A stretch of 11,884 nt of DNA from Promethearchaeota archaeon. Its GTDB lineage: Archaea; Asgardarchaeota; Lokiarchaeia; Sigynarchaeales; SOKP01. Shown in pieces: positions 1 to 7,745 of the stretch. The position numbers were made by a program, and so were the translations under genes. Location of the stretch: the NCBI GenBank assembly GCA_019057775.1, contig JAHLWT010000101.1, forward strand, positions 1 to 11,884, given 5' to 3'. The notes beneath the pieces were generated by a model. That model did not search any database. It had not been told where the DNA came from and was given only the letters and a program-made list of their open reading frames with translations. Numbering within the stretch: the stretch's first letter is position 1; every line of letters begins with the position of its first letter.

Positions 1-215
1 GAGAAGTATCCCCATTCTTCTTCAAATCCCTGGACGTATCCAAACCAGATTGTATCAGGAATCGAATCTCCGTTTGCTAAGACGCTCATCTGTTCTCCTA
101 CTTTCTCTGTAGCGAACCAATACCAACCGTTCCAAGATTCCCAAGCTCGTAAGACTTTCTTTCCGTCAATATGAAGTTTATTCCCTAAGGTCTCGAATTT
201 TGCAATTGATATCAT
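1..215 (-). CDS. Hypothetical protein, N-terminal part, runs off the left edge
   Basis: The reverse strand is open from an ATG at 213-215 to the window edge, giving 71 codons of the N-terminus. The fragment is rich in aromatic residues. It contains GKKVLRAWESWNGWYWFATE (residues about 19-38) and later WFGYVQGFEEEWGYF, a Trp/Tyr/Gly-rich pattern that looks conserved rather than random. A purine run (AGAAAGAAA) lies directly before the start and is a weak ribosome binding site. There are no obvious membrane segments or catalytic motifs. From memory this style of small aromatic protein occurs in uncultured viral and plasmid sequences, but I cannot name a family. It diverges from everything else in the window, so the 216-711 spacer separates two transcription directions. 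Confidence 0.72.
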   Translation of the reverse strand, partial: MISIAKFETLGNKLHIDGKKVLRAWESWNGWYWFATEKVGEQMSVLANGDSIPDTIWFGYVQGFEEEWGYF

Positions 216-711
216 TTTCTTTCTAAAGCAATAAAAAAATAATTCTATTTTTCCATGTTATTTGCTGGCTTAATTGAAACTTACGCTTCATCTGGATTTT
301 GAAAGATTCAACTAATAAAATGACGTTGCGGAACTAAAGTAAGTCTCAACTGAATCTGAACATTTTTTTTAAATCTCCTGAGGACTATTTAGGTTAGTTT
401 TGAATTTTTTAAGGAATATGATTTATATTTATTAATATCTTTTTAATAGTAAGGTTTGGCTCCAATTCTTGCCTAGCTATAAAGGATTTTAAAGCGCTGA
501 TTGCTAGCAATGCATTATTGACGACTGTATAAATAATTTAGAAACCACCATATGCTAAAACTTAAGGAAGTATTGACCTGACTTTTACTGTGATGTAGTA
601 TTATTTGGACGCTTGAGTTGACAGATGCGAAAGGCAACGGGAGGTAACTAAAAGTCAACATTAATTTGATTCAAATTTTACAAATTTCTTAATTTCAAGG
701 AGTATTTTAAA
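216..711. other. Divergent intergenic spacer, about 500 bases
   Basis: This spacer lies between the leftward gene ending its 5' side at 215 and the rightward nuclease gene at 712. It is AT-rich and holds no ORF I would call a gene. Visible items are a possible promoter at 573-601, a 6-base inverted repeat (GTTGAC at 617-622, GTCAAC at 654-659) around a GC-richer segment, and the AAGGAG ribosome binding site at 697-702. A 42-codon open stretch on the minus strand (412-537, stop at 409-411) has no start and is unrecognised. I see no tRNA or terminator. Confidence 0.6.
573..601 (+). promoter_or_regulatory. Possible sigma70-like promoter for the 712 gene
   Basis: TTGACC at 573-578 matches the -35 consensus at five of six bases. 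It is followed by a 17-base spacer and TAGTAT at 596-601, a four-of-six match to TATAAT. Transcription would begin near 608 and leave a leader of about 100 bases before the ATG at 712. Such matches arise by chance in AT-rich DNA, and the call assumes a bacterial host. Confidence 0.3.
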
Positions 712-1692
712 ATGGACAGAATCATCTTCGGAGAAAAACTTTTTATTCCTTATGAATTTTCTAGCGAGAATGAATTTGAAAATTTAATAATTCAAAACTC
801 CAAACAAATATTCGGCTCAAATTCTGTTTATATTGATGTAAAGAAAAGAATCAAGAGTGATAATATTGTAACAATCCCTGATGGATATTTAATTGATTTC
901 TCCTTCGAATCTGATCCCCGTCTCTATATAATCGAAAATGAGCTTGCCAGACATGATCCATACAAACACATAGGCCAGCAGTTACTGAAATTTGCTATTT
1001 CTTATAAAGCAAGTGGAAGAAAAATTAAAGGTTTTTTACTTGAAAATATCTTAAAAAACGAATCAACATCCAAAACTGTAAATAGAGGTCTTAAGAAAGC
1101 AGGATACAGGAACATTGACGCCTTTTTAGAACATCTAATTTTTGAAAAGCTGGTTGCATCAGTTGTCATTATTGATGAGATAACATCTGATTTAGAGAAT
1201 GTTTTGACACAGTTAGCTATGAAAACAGACATAATTGAGTTTCAGACTTATATATTTGAGGATGAGATTATTTATAGATTTACGCCTTTTCAGCCAGAAA
1301 TCAGAATTATAGCTGAATCAAGAAAACCGACTTTAAGAGTCGAGGAATTAGATACAATTGTCGTTCCTGCAAATGAGGAAGGATTTAATGAAGTATTTTT
1401 GGGACAGAGGTGCTGGCATGCAATTAAAATATCAAGTTCTATGATAGATAGAATTAAATATATTGCTGGATATCAAACAGCTCCAATATCCGCCATTACT
1501 TATTATGCAGAAGCAAAAAAAATTGAGAAATATAAAAATACAAATAAATATGTTGTTTACTTTAAAGATAAGGCAAAAAAGATTGGTCCGGTGAAATTGC
1601 CAAAAAATATAAAAGGCATTGCCCCACAAGCTCCACGGTACACAAATTTTAAGAAGCTCTTAAAAGCGAAGACATTAGTCGATATTTTTTAA
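712..1692 (+). CDS. PD-(D/E)XK-like nuclease protein with a conserved C-terminal domain
   Basis: 326 aa. The ATG start is supported by AAGGAG at 697-702 with a 9-base spacer. The N-terminal half has the layout of a PD-(D/E)XK nuclease core: PDG at residues 56-58 (candidate metal ligand Asp57), then a hydrophobic strand ending in E75-N76-E77, then a helix with HIGQQLLKFA and Gln89/90. The usual active-site Lys is Glu77 here, so the site is E-x-E rather than E-x-K. It may use a migrated Lys or be inactive. Residues about 225-326 form a second, well-patterned domain (RCWHAI, RIKYIAGYQTAPISAITYYA, KKIGP, APRY, KLLKAKTL). It reads like a stand-alone binding module, perhaps PUA/EVE-like, but that is a guess. 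The gene precedes the next by about 105 bases, so co-transcription is possible. A role as a nuclease that senses modified nucleic acid is inference. Confidence 0.9.
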   Translation: MDRIIFGEKLFIPYEFSSENEFENLIIQNSKQIFGSNSVYIDVKKRIKSDNIVTIPDGYLIDFSFESDPRLYIIENELARHDPYKHIGQQLLKFAISYKASGRKIKGFLLENILKNESTSKTVNRGLKKAGYRNIDAFLEHLIFEKLVASVVIIDEITSDLENVLTQLAMKTDIIEFQTYIFEDEIIYRFTPFQPEIRIIAESRKPTLRVEELDTIVVPANEEGFNEVFLGQRCWHAIKISSSMIDRIKYIAGYQTAPISAITYYAEAKKIEKYKNTNKYVVYFKDKAKKIGPVKLPKNIKGIAPQAPRYTNFKKLLKAKTLVDIF

Positions 1693-1797
1693 GATAAAAA
1701 TTAAATTAGAATGTAGCTAAACTATAGAGAGGAACCATTTTTATAATTCTAAATCTCATCCTGCCTATTTTTTTGATTGGCTAAGACAGCATTGAAT

Positions 1798-3402
1798 ATG
1801 AAGCTTAAGATTGTATGGAGTGATTTAATAATAGAAGAGGGAATACGAGATCCACTTGGCCTTTGGCGAGTGGGGGATAGATTAATTGCGGAACTATTAA
1901 GTCCTTTTACTACAATCGTTACTCATAGACCCGCAAGATACTTTGCAATGTACACTTGGCTTATTCATTATTTAAATAATCTGAATTTCGAAAACAAAAT
2001 AAAATATTGGGAACGATTTTTTGAATTAGAGGCAGTTTTGCTTTGCGCGATTCAATGCCATGAAAAACATAATTACGATTATTTCCTAGGACAAATAGGT
2101 GGAGAACACGCAACAAGAATTTTAGATCAGACAAAAGGAAGTAAAATAGATTTTTCAAAAATAAAAATCAGCAATGGATGGGAAAATAACTATAAAACTC
2201 CAATGTATGATTTTAGTCTTATTGAGACAGATCTTGGAATTATTTCTGGCTTAAAAGTTACTCCAACAGGAAAACAGATAGCTCTAGCTTATCAAAATTC
2301 TATTAGTTCCTCTCTTTTCTATAGAAAATATATCGATAAATTAACGATCCCCAAAGATGCAATAATAAAATTGTCGAAATATTCATGTCCTTGTCTTGTT
2401 TATAAGCCAAAAACAAGTGCATTAAAGAAGGAAAAAAATATAATAATAAAACATCTGCTTGATAAGAATTTAATTGAAACGTTAAACTCAAATGATGAAA
2501 AGTTAAAAACACTTTTATCTTCAATTTATATCATTCTTAATTTTATGGCAGGATTAAATAAGAAAAACTATCCATTTACTTACGAAGCATGGCGAAAAAC
2601 ACTTTCTACAAAAATACATTTTGACTCAAAAATGCACTCCCCTCCAAAAGAATATGAAGAGATATATAAGAAGTGGGAGCTATATAATTTAGACTCCATG
2701 GTTGTCTTTACTTTGCAGAGCGCTTTGGTTGGTTTTCTGGATTTTCTTCATAAAAATAATAATCTAAAAGCTCAGCGTCTATATTCTCAAGTAAAAGAAT
2801 ATTTTCATGATGAACTAAGAAAAGTAAAAAAAATTGGAGATGTTGAAATCCAAGCTTCTGTTAAAGAAAGCAGAAGTAATATTATGGCACTTTTACCTAA
2901 TCAACTAAAGAAATTAGAAAATGAATTAGTTAAAAAAGTGAAAAAAGAAACATCTCTTAAAAAAATTATTTATGCTTTTTTTTTATTGATATATATACAG
3001 GCGCAATATTTAAAAAGAGGTAAGTCATCAAAATACGAGAATGCAATAAAGTTTCTATATGAATTGTCATATATTGATGGCATGGAATTATCTCTTTTAC
3101 AGTCTTTAGACGAAATAGGCAACGATTCTTTGATATTTTTCTTATTTGAAGTTTTTTTTAAAAAATGGATTATTGGTCGTCAGTTAGATACGAGGCTTAG
3201 ACGGCACAAAGATGTCGCTTGGTTTAGCTACAATAGCGAAACGGATAGTTTTAGTTGGGAATCAAATTATGACACAGATTTATATAGAGCAGCAAGGAGT
3301 GAGATTCTTATGACGTTTCTGTTGAATTTGGAAATTGTTGAACATGAAGAAGATGGATGGTTTATAAACTCCAGTTCTAATCTATATAAACAGTTTGAAT
3401 AA
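1798..3402 (+). CDS. DUF6361-like protein of unknown function
   Basis: 534 aa from the ATG at 1798. The frame opens only at TTG 1777, directly after a TGA, so TTG 1777 or 1792 are the alternatives (up to 541 aa). None has a clear Shine-Dalgarno site. I prefer ATG because the conserved-looking part begins right after it: RDPLGLWRVGDRLIAELL, then THRPARYFAMYTWLI. That pattern (Asp-x-Leu-Gly, Val-x-Asp, then Arg-Tyr-Phe and Trp) resembles the start of DUF6361 proteins as I remember them. The rest is Lys/Leu/Tyr-rich and mostly helical, with no nuclease or NTPase motif. A stretch near 2095-2280 carries GGEHATRIL and LKVTPTGKQIA. The stop overlaps the next start (TAATG), which indicates translational coupling with the PLD-like protein and possibly a complex. 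The family name is moderately sure and the biochemical role unknown. Confidence 0.9.
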   Translation: MKLKIVWSDLIIEEGIRDPLGLWRVGDRLIAELLSPFTTIVTHRPARYFAMYTWLIHYLNNLNFENKIKYWERFFELEAVLLCAIQCHEKHNYDYFLGQIGGEHATRILDQTKGSKIDFSKIKISNGWENNYKTPMYDFSLIETDLGIISGLKVTPTGKQIALAYQNSISSSLFYRKYIDKLTIPKDAIIKLSKYSCPCLVYKPKTSALKKEKNIIIKHLLDKNLIETLNSNDEKLKTLLSSIYIILNFMAGLNKKNYPFTYEAWRKTLSTKIHFDSKMHSPPKEYEEIYKKWELYNLDSMVVFTLQSALVGFLDFLHKNNNLKAQRLYSQVKEYFHDELRKVKKIGDVEIQASVKESRSNIMALLPNQLKKLENELVKKVKKETSLKKIIYAFFLLIYIQAQYLKRGKSSKYENAIKFLYELSYIDGMELSLLQSLDEIGNDSLIFFLFEVFFKKWIIGRQLDTRLRRHKDVAWFSYNSETDSFSWESNYDTDLYRAARSEILMTFLLNLEIVEHEEDGWFINSSSNLYKQFE

Positions 3403-5600
3403 TGGATATTTCGGATATTTTTACTAAAGAACATTCGTGGGATTGGGGATTAATTCTTTCTTATGATCTGGAGCCATTTTATTTTTTTGAGACTGAACTA
3501 CTGAACTCGATAAAAATTAAAAAGAATTTAACAATTGTAATCGATGAGTCTCGATACAAAAAAATGATTAGTAACCCCAATTTCAGGCTCAATCACGTTG
3601 GAGTTTATTACAATATTGAGAAAGTGCAAATAAAAAAAGGAGGCCAATTTCACCCTAAGTTGTATTTTTTCTTGTCAGATGAGCAACTAATTCTAGCTGT
3701 TGGTTCCGCAAATCTGACTGCAACAGGTTTTAAAAGAAATCTTGAATGCTTATTAATCTTCAAGCTTAGAAAGAGTGATTTGGATTTAAATGATATTGGC
3801 ATAATTCTTCAGATTAAGGATTTTCTAACAAAAAGTTTTATAAAAAGAAATGAAATAGTATCTACCGTTTCAACTGCCCTTAAAAAAATGGTAACAGAGA
3901 TTTTAAATTCAGATTTTTTTAAATTTATCGCAGAAGAGAGTATTCGTAGAAATTATAATCCCGAAGATAATAAATACCATTTTTTGGATTCAATAGAAAC
4001 AAGCGTATTTAGCCAAATTAAAAATATTTTGGGAGACGATTTTATTAAAATACAAATTCTATCACCTTTTTTTGATAATGATGATAGCGTGTTTAAATCG
4101 GTAAATAACATATCAAAAAAGATTGAGGTTTTCATCCCAAGTCAACATAATACATTCCCTAAAGAAGTTATGAAAAGAGAATATCTTGCAAACAAGAAAT
4201 TTGCATTCTTTCTTGTAGATAAAATAGAGACCGGTAAAGATCGATTTATTCATGCTAAGTATTATCGGTTCACTAAAAATAAAGATATTATGGATTTAAT
4301 CACGAGTGCTAACTTCACAAATTCTGGCTTGCTTAATGACTCATTTCCTAGAAATTTTGAAATTGGTCTGCTCTTTCCTGCTGAAAGGGGCAAATTTTTA
4401 GAAAATGCAAATTTGACCATCGAAAAGATTGAGAACTTTGATTCAATATATCCTGATGAAGAAGAAAATGGTGATGAGCTTCATGATGAGAAGAAATTAT
4501 ATATTGAATCTGCTGTGTATGATGCGGGCAAAATCCATATTAGCTTTTATAAATATTTCCTAAGGAATTATGATCTTGATGATTTTAAGATTGAACTTTT
4601 GTTGGATGGCGATCTCGAAGGGAAATATTCGATTTTTAAAAATAAAAAAGATTTTTATATAGAGCCCTCCTTAGAGATAGAAGGAGATCAATTAATTCAA
4701 ATACAACTAATTACTGATACAGTCGAAAATTTTGAAAGCTTTTCAGTATTTGTAAATAGGCTTAGGCATAGTCCTAATTATCTTCCTTCTTTGGGAGCTT
4801 CTGCCTTTAGCAGATGTGTAAGAATAGGAGGGATTGAAGGAATTAAAAGGGCTTTTGAACTTGCTAAAAATTCTGGTAGGAAAGATTGGCTAGTATATCT
4901 TTTGTCCCATTGGAATCTTGAAAAAATATTATTAGGAATTAATAAAGAGAGAATGATAGAAGATTCTCAAGAAGAAGAAACAGACGAACCAGATATAACA
5001 CCTCATTTGTCTCCAAAAAAGAAAGGTCCAAGGAGAAGAATTCCAGCAAAAAATCTCGATTCAGCAATAAATAATATTAATTTATGTGGGAATTTATCGT
5101 CCTATTTATCCGGAATAGATAATATGAGCAAAAATATTAATCAGAAAATTAATAGCTATATAGATTTTTGTTTCCCCCTAATTCTTCAGGTAGCTCAGTA
5201 TTTTTTAAGGATACTAGAAAGGGAGGAACAACGGAAGGCTCAAAGTTCTGGAATTGAATACCCTGAATATACATGGCTAGAGAATTATAATAAAAATCAT
5301 GATTTTTTAATGTTAATCTATGAAAAATTGAAAGTGATTCTTTCTGAAACAGGATATACAAAATTTAAGGATGAAGGAGATTATTACCATTTATTAGCGC
5401 TTGCTTATTTATGGATAACTATTCATACAAAAAAAACATTAGACGAATTTAAAGCAAGATATGAAGACATTCGTGAGCTTTCAACAAGTATAAAAAATCG
5501 CATGAAAAATTTTATAGATAAGGTTAGTAATAAACTTTTAGAAAAAATTGTTGAAGAATATGAATATTACAATATAAATCCTGAATTTTTATTAAGCTAG
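3402..5600 (+). CDS. Phospholipase D-like protein with two HKD motifs
   Basis: 732 aa. The ATG overlaps the stop of the upstream gene by one base. Two PLD half-sites are visible. The first is H84-P-K86 followed by GSANLT (101-106) and Glu115. The second is H284-A-K286 followed by TSANFT (301-306) and Glu320. The canonical Asp five residues after Lys is not clearly present in either, as is common in nuclease-type PLD proteins of this sort (HAKLY...GSxNLT pattern). Two half-sites in one chain should form one active centre cleaving phosphodiester bonds through a phosphohistidine. Residues about 360-460 look beta-rich. A charged linker (acidic 520-530, basic 539-550) leads to a helical tail to 732. 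No helicase motifs are fused, unlike many PLD-SNF2 proteins, and there is no signal peptide or membrane segment. Position inside the DUF6361-like operon suggests a DNA-directed effector, but this is inference. PLD nucleases occur in known defence systems such as DISARM (DrmC) and Dpd (DpdK). Confidence 0.92.
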   Translation: MDISDIFTKEHSWDWGLILSYDLEPFYFFETELLNSIKIKKNLTIVIDESRYKKMISNPNFRLNHVGVYYNIEKVQIKKGGQFHPKLYFFLSDEQLILAVGSANLTATGFKRNLECLLIFKLRKSDLDLNDIGIILQIKDFLTKSFIKRNEIVSTVSTALKKMVTEILNSDFFKFIAEESIRRNYNPEDNKYHFLDSIETSVFSQIKNILGDDFIKIQILSPFFDNDDSVFKSVNNISKKIEVFIPSQHNTFPKEVMKREYLANKKFAFFLVDKIETGKDRFIHAKYYRFTKNKDIMDLITSANFTNSGLLNDSFPRNFEIGLLFPAERGKFLENANLTIEKIENFDSIYPDEEENGDELHDEKKLYIESAVYDAGKIHISFYKYFLRNYDLDDFKIELLLDGDLEGKYSIFKNKKDFYIEPSLEIEGDQLIQIQLITDTVENFESFSVFVNRLRHSPNYLPSLGASAFSRCVRIGGIEGIKRAFELAKNSGRKDWLVYLLSHWNLEKILLGINKERMIEDSQEEETDEPDITPHLSPKKKGPRRRIPAKNLDSAINNINLCGNLSSYLSGIDNMSKNINQKINSYIDFCFPLILQVAQYFLRILEREEQRKAQSSGIEYPEYTWLENYNKNHDFLMLIYEKLKVILSETGYTKFKDEGDYYHLLALAYLWITIHTKKTLDEFKARYEDIRELSTSIKNRMKNFIDKVSNKLLEKIVEEYEYYNINPEFLLS

Positions 5601-5633
5601 TAATAGGTTCATTCCCTCAGAATTAAAAGAATC

Positions 5634-6353
5634 ATGGACGATCTTCTTATGAGAATTAAAGAGATAGAAAGCATGAAAATACAATATGACATTGAAAGTG
5701 CGGATTATTTCGCTTTCAAAGAGGGGAAGATTCCAATATTAATATCTGCCCCACACGGCACAAGACATTGGAGAAATAATAGTTGGAAAGAGGAAGACGA
5801 ATATACTGCATCAATTGCTATTATGCTCGCAGAGCTGACCAACGCCCATGTAATATATGTAAAGAATGCAACAAGAGAAGACCCTAATTACATTGAAGAG
5901 AGCAGATATAAAGATAAAATAAATGAGGTAGTGAATAAATATGGGATTAAATTCATACTTGACCTACACGGGGCAGACAGAAAAAATCCTTTTAAAGTGG
6001 GCGTTGGAATTATAAATAGAAATACAGATAAGTGTTCTTGTCCAACATTTAAAGAGACCATGCGAGGAGCGTTCACTGGTTTTCAAGAAGAAGTGTTTAA
6101 TCCTCCTGGGTTTACAGCTGCTCATTCAGGCACAATTACTCACTTTGCCAGGAATAAGCTTGGAATAGAAGCCGCTCAAATAGAGATAAATGCAAAATTC
6201 AGAATTGTTGCTAGGAAATCAGAGAGTGCCAAAGCAAAAAAAGGCGAAGAACCTGATTATATAGCAAAAAAGAAGGATGTTTTAGAGCTTCTCAAGGTTT
6301 TAGAAAGAATGATAAGAGATATAAAGAGGAAAATAACAATAGAGAAATCATGA
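5634..6353 (+). CDS. N-formylglutamate amidohydrolase-family protein (zinc hydrolase)
   Basis: 239 aa, a little shorter than typical HutG-type enzymes. Family signatures in order: SAPHG (38-42, His41), KEEDEYTAS (52-60), EESRYKD (88-94), LDLHGAD (109-115, His112), AAHSGT (162-167, His164), and GIEAAQIEINAKFR (177-190, with Glu184, Asn186 and Arg190). The family hydrolyses amide bonds such as N-formyl-L-glutamate using a bound metal, and His41, His112 and His164 with nearby acids are the likely ligands. There is no histidine-degradation gene nearby, so a catabolic HutG role is unlikely. The ATG at 5634 lacks a clear Shine-Dalgarno site, and an in-frame ATG at 5649 is possible. It starts 33 bases after the PLD gene, and its stop overlaps the glycosylase start (ATGA), so the two are probably translated together. 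Its substrate here is unknown. A modified base, peptide or metabolite are all possible. Confidence 0.9.
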   Translation: MDDLLMRIKEIESMKIQYDIESADYFAFKEGKIPILISAPHGTRHWRNNSWKEEDEYTASIAIMLAELTNAHVIYVKNATREDPNYIEESRYKDKINEVVNKYGIKFILDLHGADRKNPFKVGVGIINRNTDKCSCPTFKETMRGAFTGFQEEVFNPPGFTAAHSGTITHFARNKLGIEAAQIEINAKFRIVARKSESAKAKKGEEPDYIAKKKDVLELLKVLERMIRDIKRKITIEKS

Positions 6354-7120
6354 ACACGGTAAACCCAGAAAGGCTAAAAAATGTCGTCCGCTTGCTAAAA
6401 CATAAACAATGCGAGATAGACTCATATATGGAAGCTTATGTTTTCAGACCTTATGGCATCGACATAAAAAGCTGCATCCTAAATCAAAGTATGGATGACG
6501 CGAAAAAACTCATGGATTTTTCTTTCAACACAAGGCAAGGCGGACAACAAAAATCAGCGATTGAAAAATATGAAAAAGAAGAAAAAGAAGTGCTTGAAAT
6601 ATTAAAATTCACTTTGGGAATACTATTTAAGAAAGATATGGCGCCAAGAAAGAGATATGAAATAGCTCTTGGATTAATAAATTCCCTTGATAACGTTGGC
6701 CAGAAAATAACAACTATGTTTCTCAAATTTCTTGTATACTACAGCGATAATTTTGAAGGAAAAGTTGAGTTAGAACAGGAGCTCTTCGTACCCTTCGACT
6801 CGCATGTTTTAAAACTACTTTTTGGAAGAGTAAACGGGGAGAAGATGAACAGGTTAAACTTGTACGATGAATCGATTAACCAAGCAGCACTGAAATACCA
6901 GGTATATAAAGGCGAGGGAATATCCATAAAGAAGAATAAACTAGTTAGGCTCCAAAAGAATATCCGAGAAGATTTCGACAACCTTGGAATAGAAGAACCT
7001 CCAATAATCCTAGATTATCTCTGGTATGTTGGTTCGATGTACTGTAGGAGGATGTTTGGGGATATAGGGTGCAAAATATGTTTTCTAAAGCCTGAATGCG
7101 AAAAAGGCAATGAAATTTAG
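6350..7120 (+). CDS. HhH-GPD-type DNA glycosylase with Fe-S cluster loop
   Basis: 256 aa; the start overlaps the upstream stop as ATGA. A helix-hairpin-helix reads LDNVGQKITTMFLKF (113-127). It is followed by VPFDSHVLKLL (147-157), which aligns with the VDTHV segment of endonuclease III, so Asp150 is the probable catalytic Asp. Lys119 sits where endonuclease III has its Schiff-base Lys, which would allow lyase activity. The C-terminus carries four cysteines, C232-x8-C241-x2-C244-x5-C250, the expected [4Fe-4S] loop. The first gap is longer than the usual x6 of endonuclease III. The N-terminal 100 residues are not recognisable to me. Family knowledge: these enzymes remove damaged or modified bases. 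Encoded last in a PLD/amidohydrolase operon, it may act on unusual bases in foreign DNA, as a glycosylase does in Brig1-type phage defence. That link is inference and no homology to Brig1 is claimed. Confidence 0.88.
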   Translation: MNTVNPERLKNVVRLLKHKQCEIDSYMEAYVFRPYGIDIKSCILNQSMDDAKKLMDFSFNTRQGGQQKSAIEKYEKEEKEVLEILKFTLGILFKKDMAPRKRYEIALGLINSLDNVGQKITTMFLKFLVYYSDNFEGKVELEQELFVPFDSHVLKLLFGRVNGEKMNRLNLYDESINQAALKYQVYKGEGISIKKNKLVRLQKNIREDFDNLGIEEPPIILDYLWYVGSMYCRRMFGDIGCKICFLKPECEKGNEI

Positions 7121-7163
7121 TCCCTCTCTCAAGTTTTTCATTTCATTAGTGTTACTAGAAGGG

Positions 7164-7294
7164 TTAATTATGATTGAAATTTATGCTTATATTTCCCATC
7201 AATTTCTCTAGTTCTTTGGTGTATAGACCACCAGCTCCAGAGACTTTTGAGGTCGCTATTTTAGCTGTACAGGTGGTACATTGATGGGGGGCAC
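7164..7294 (-). pseudogene. Possible frameshifted gene remnant, unrecognised
   Basis: On the minus strand a GTG at 7294-7292, about 11 bases after a strong AAGGAGG, opens a Pro/Val-rich stretch (VPPINVPPVQLK) that stops at TAG (7258-7256). Adding one base in the A run there joins it to a second open frame (7259-7164) reading IATSKVSGAGGLYTKELEKL and ending at TAA. The two pieces together look more protein-like than spacer. I do not recognise the family, and chance is a serious alternative. Confidence 0.2.
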
Positions 7295-7456
7295 GTTAAG
7301 TAAGTCCTCCTTTCGAACTTTTTTTGGTTATTCGAAATGAGTTTACGATGGATACCTCCAATAATGTAAATTTTTAACTTTTCATACACTAACGAGTTTT
7401 TGTTCTGCATTTTTCCCTAGATAATTCCTCACTAAAGCTCTTGAAATTCACCCCCT

Positions 7457-7498
7457 CATTCCTCCCCAAAGGCGATTGAAATAATTCAATTTGGAATG
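7457..7498 (+). repeat. Imperfect AT-rich hairpin
   Basis: CATTCC (7457-7462) pairs with GGAATG (7493-7498), CCAA with TTGG, and inside them ATTGAA with TTCAAT around an ATAA loop, with unpaired bases on the left arm. No T-run follows immediately, so it is a weak terminator candidate for the upstream operon or a structured spacer. Confidence 0.25.
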
Positions 7499-7525
7499 AG
7501 ATAATTTATTTTTCTTGAAAATAGA

Positions 7526-7721
7526 ATGATGACCAGACGTAAAAGGGAAAAAACGGAACAGAAAATATGCCCAAAATGCAAATCAACAACTGTCGTTAAA
7601 ATTGTATACGGCTATCCTCCATATGAGCTTCACAGGAAAGAACCACGACGAGATTAAACTTGGGGGATGTTAGGTAAGACAAAAAGAATCGTTTTGTAAA
7701 TATTGTAGTTACGAATTCTAA
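7526..7721 (+). pseudogene. Broken small zinc-ribbon protein gene
   Basis: The first frame (ATG at 7526, stop at 7655-7657, 43 codons) encodes a basic start, then KICPKCKS, a first CxxC knuckle, and VVKIVYGYPPYEL. This is the characteristic opening of a widespread small zinc-ribbon protein (CPxCGS...IVYGYP). The expected remainder appears in another frame further on: IKLGGC at about 7654-7670, an in-frame TAG at 7671-7673, then ESFCKYCSYEF, the second CxxC knuckle, ending at TAA 7719-7721. A frameshift near 7630-7655 plus the internal stop therefore split a once intact protein of about 65 aa. The two halves hold exactly the parts the family needs in the right order, which makes chance unlikely. 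A sequencing or assembly error could explain one lesion but hardly both. Confidence 0.65.
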
Positions 7722-7740
7722 AAATTAAGGCCAAAATTAC

Positions 7741-7745
7741 GGAGG
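7741..7745 (+). promoter_or_regulatory. Ribosome binding site that fixes the start at 7752
   Basis: GGAGG lies 6 bases before ATG 7752 but only 3 bases before the in-frame TTG at 7749. Normal spacing favours the ATG, so the protein begins MGLWKIT. Confidence 0.75.

Noticed and set aside
409..537. Minus-strand open stretch of 42 codons, possible transposase C-terminus
   Set aside because: It has no start codon, no matching upstream segment and no recognisable catalytic residue. A short open frame in AT-rich DNA is easily chance.
617..659. GTTGAC/GTCAAC inverted repeat before the first nuclease gene, considered as an operator or small RNA
   Set aside because: Only six paired bases around about 30 unpaired bases, with no supporting stem or terminator, so it is noted but not called as a functional element.
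1002..1232. Minus-strand ORFs inside the large genes (this and similar ones)
   Set aside because: They lie wholly within convincing plus-strand genes, lack ribosome binding sites and have compositions typical of antisense shadows.
5634..6353. HutG in a histidine degradation pathway
   Set aside because: The fold fits, but no other hut gene is present and the overlap is with a DNA glycosylase gene, so the catabolic name would mislead.
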